DNA from: Thermoplasmatales archaeon
GTDB taxonomy: Archaea > Thermoplasmatota > E2 > UBA202 > DSCA01
DNA: 6,616 bases
Assembly: GCA_011049295.1 (NCBI GenBank)
Contig: DSCA01000049.1
Location: 1 to 6,616, forward strand
Direction of reading: 5' to 3'
The translations under genes and the position numbers were made by a program. This document shows positions 5,887-6,616 of this stretch, one piece after another (position 1 is the stretch's first letter; every line of letters starts with the position of its first letter). The notes below the pieces were generated by a model that ran no database searches, was not told the origin of the DNA, and saw only the letters and a program-made list of their open reading frames with translations.

Positions 5887-6585
5887 TTGAGGATTAAAAA
5901 TAGTGAAAGAATATCAATTAGCAAAGAAACTGTAGATATTGGCAGAAAAGGTCATGCTCCATACATCGACTTTGATGAAATTGATGAGGATATTGTAGTT
6001 TTGGCATACCAACCTGGTGTTGGAAAGACTTACACCGCAATGGAATACATTGCTTCTCATCCAGATACTTTTTATTTTACAGAAAGACACGAAACAATTC
6101 AAGAATTATCAAGTGAGCAAGGTATAAATTTTGAGTTTACTCACTGGAAAGGATTTGAAAGAAGCTGCAGTAACAAAAATGCAATAGCTGCTTCTAAACA
6201 GTATCCCACTCTTCCAAAAAGATTATTATGCGACAGATGCAGGGCTTCAAGTTCCAATAAATTCAATAGTTGTGAATATCCAAATCAATTCAATAATAGG
6301 ACAAGGGTATTTGGGCCTTTAAATTACTTAATGATTGCATCACAAAACCCACCAAGTACAATTATTGTAGATGAAGGAATAAACATTGCAAAATTCAGAA
6401 CGGCTAATAAAGACAAACTTATTGAGGCGTTACAAATATTAAACATGTCTTCAACATATCGAGCTGCATTAGAAGACGATAATTTTAGGTTCTTTAACTC
6501 TACAAAAAGTGACGTCCTCCCCGCCATGAATGGCGGGGCTTCCTATGAGGCGGAGGGCTGGCGGAAGGAAGTCAATGTGGTCTGA
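5887..6585 (+). CDS. P-loop (SF2 helicase-like) ATPase with four-cysteine cluster, truncated
   Basis: An AT-rich gene start, about 208 native residues, then a 25-residue tail read from the right inverted repeat (from 6509) to a TGA. Motifs: Walker A YQPGVGKTYT (41-50), FTERHET (64-70) like the strand after motif Ia, four cysteines C94, C115, C118 and C129, and Walker B IIVDEG (159-164). Four cysteines between motifs I and II is where XPD/DinG-type helicases carry their iron-sulphur cluster. Plasmid and virus replication helicases of archaea can share this layout, so a replication helicase of an integrated element is my best guess. Motifs III-VI are missing, so the product should be inactive. 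The only start in frame before the first motif is TTG 5887, limited by a stop at 5878-5880. Codon use is clearly unlike mre11/rad50. Confidence 0.65.
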   Translation: MRIKNSERISISKETVDIGRKGHAPYIDFDEIDEDIVVLAYQPGVGKTYTAMEYIASHPDTFYFTERHETIQELSSEQGINFEFTHWKGFERSCSNKNAIAASKQYPTLPKRLLCDRCRASSSNKFNSCEYPNQFNNRTRVFGPLNYLMIASQNPPSTIIVDEGINIAKFRTANKDKLIEALQILNMSSTYRAALEDDNFRFFNSTKSDVLPAMNGGASYEAEGWRKEVNVV

Positions 6586-6616
6586 TGGACATGGTGGTTT
6601 TTCACGTAGTTAATGG
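6509..6616 (+). repeat. Right arm of 108-bp inverted repeat, IS200/IS605-like end
   Basis: The inverted copy of 2-109, identical at 107 of 108 positions. The hairpin CCCCGCCATGAATGGCGGGG spans 6519-6538, and CTTCC (6539-6543) and GGAAG downstream can form a second stem, so an RNA from this region would be well structured. The sequence begins abruptly inside the helicase-like gene with GTGACGTCCTCCCC. The part beyond 6616 is unseen. It may be the end of a multicopy IS element or a palindromic non-autonomous derivative. Because it is at the window end, an assembly break at a repeat is equally likely. Confidence 0.75.

Larger units (their letters stand above)
5616..6508. mobile_element. Remnant of AT-rich integrated element at tRNA-Ala
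   Basis: Composition drops abruptly from GC-rich to AT-rich immediately after the tRNA discriminator base and stays low until the right repeat. The segment holds an RHH regulator and a truncated helicase-like gene, typical cargo of archaeal plasmids and viruses, and one border coincides with the 3' end of a tRNA, the standard target of archaeal tyrosine integrases. No integrase gene or second attachment site is inside the window, so the element is incomplete and the call rests on composition, gene content and location. Confidence 0.6.

Noticed and set aside
5877..5894. ATG at 5877 as the start of the helicase-like gene
   Set aside because: It is in another frame and stops after six codons; the motif-bearing frame begins at TTG 5887.
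1..6616. CRISPR array, rRNA genes or tandem repeats
   Set aside because: No regularly spaced direct repeats or rRNA-like sequence were seen; the only long repeat is the terminal inverted pair.
2..6616. The window as a composite transposon carrying mre11-rad50
   Set aside because: No transposase is present, the cargo is a core repair operon plus a tRNA, and repeats exactly at both window ends are more simply explained by an assembly break.

Overview
This window looks like chromosomal DNA of a GC-rich archaeon, probably a euryarchaeon. The evidence is a compact Mre11-Rad50 operon of archaeal size, a Nudix hydrolase of the archaeal ADP-ribose pyrophosphatase type, TATA-like boxes centred about 25 nt upstream of chosen starts that have no Shine-Dalgarno (leaderless transcripts), and a tRNA gene interrupted by a bulge-helix-bulge (BHB) intron. 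I cannot name the genus. Three of the host-like genes end in TAG, which argues mildly against a pyrrolysine-decoding methanogen.

Layout: (1) 2-109 is one arm of a 108-bp inverted repeat whose other arm is 6509-6616. It carries a strong CCCCGCC/GGCGGGG hairpin and resembles the end of an IS200/IS605-type (TnpB) element. Both copies run off the window, so they may simply be where the assembly stopped. (2) 118-768 is a probable YbjN/secretion-chaperone-fold protein whose 5' flank is replaced by the repeat. (3) 803-1201 (minus) is a Nudix hydrolase. It diverges from mre11 across a 74-nt region with two back-to-back TATA boxes. (4) 1276-4787 is mre11-rad50, coupled by a 4-bp GTGA overlap. (5) 4788-5408 (minus) is an unrecognised 206-aa protein whose stop codon abuts that of rad50. 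(6) 5494-5615 is tRNA-Ala(CGC) with a 50-nt intron in the T-loop, between positions 59 and 60. (7) From about 5616 base composition switches abruptly to AT-rich. This part holds a ribbon-helix-helix (RHH) regulator gene that reads antisense through the tRNA, and a P-loop helicase-like gene with four cysteines between Walker A and Walker B. The latter is cut off by the right repeat. This is best read as the remnant of a plasmid or virus integrated at the 3' end of the tRNA.

Mre11 and Rad50 work as one complex in double-strand-break end processing, and the overlap should couple their translation. The Nudix enzyme would clean up nucleotide derivatives such as ADP-ribose. The most notable feature is the tRNA locus, where a non-canonical T-loop intron with an almost complete BHB motif sits in a tRNA gene that also appears to have served as an integration site.
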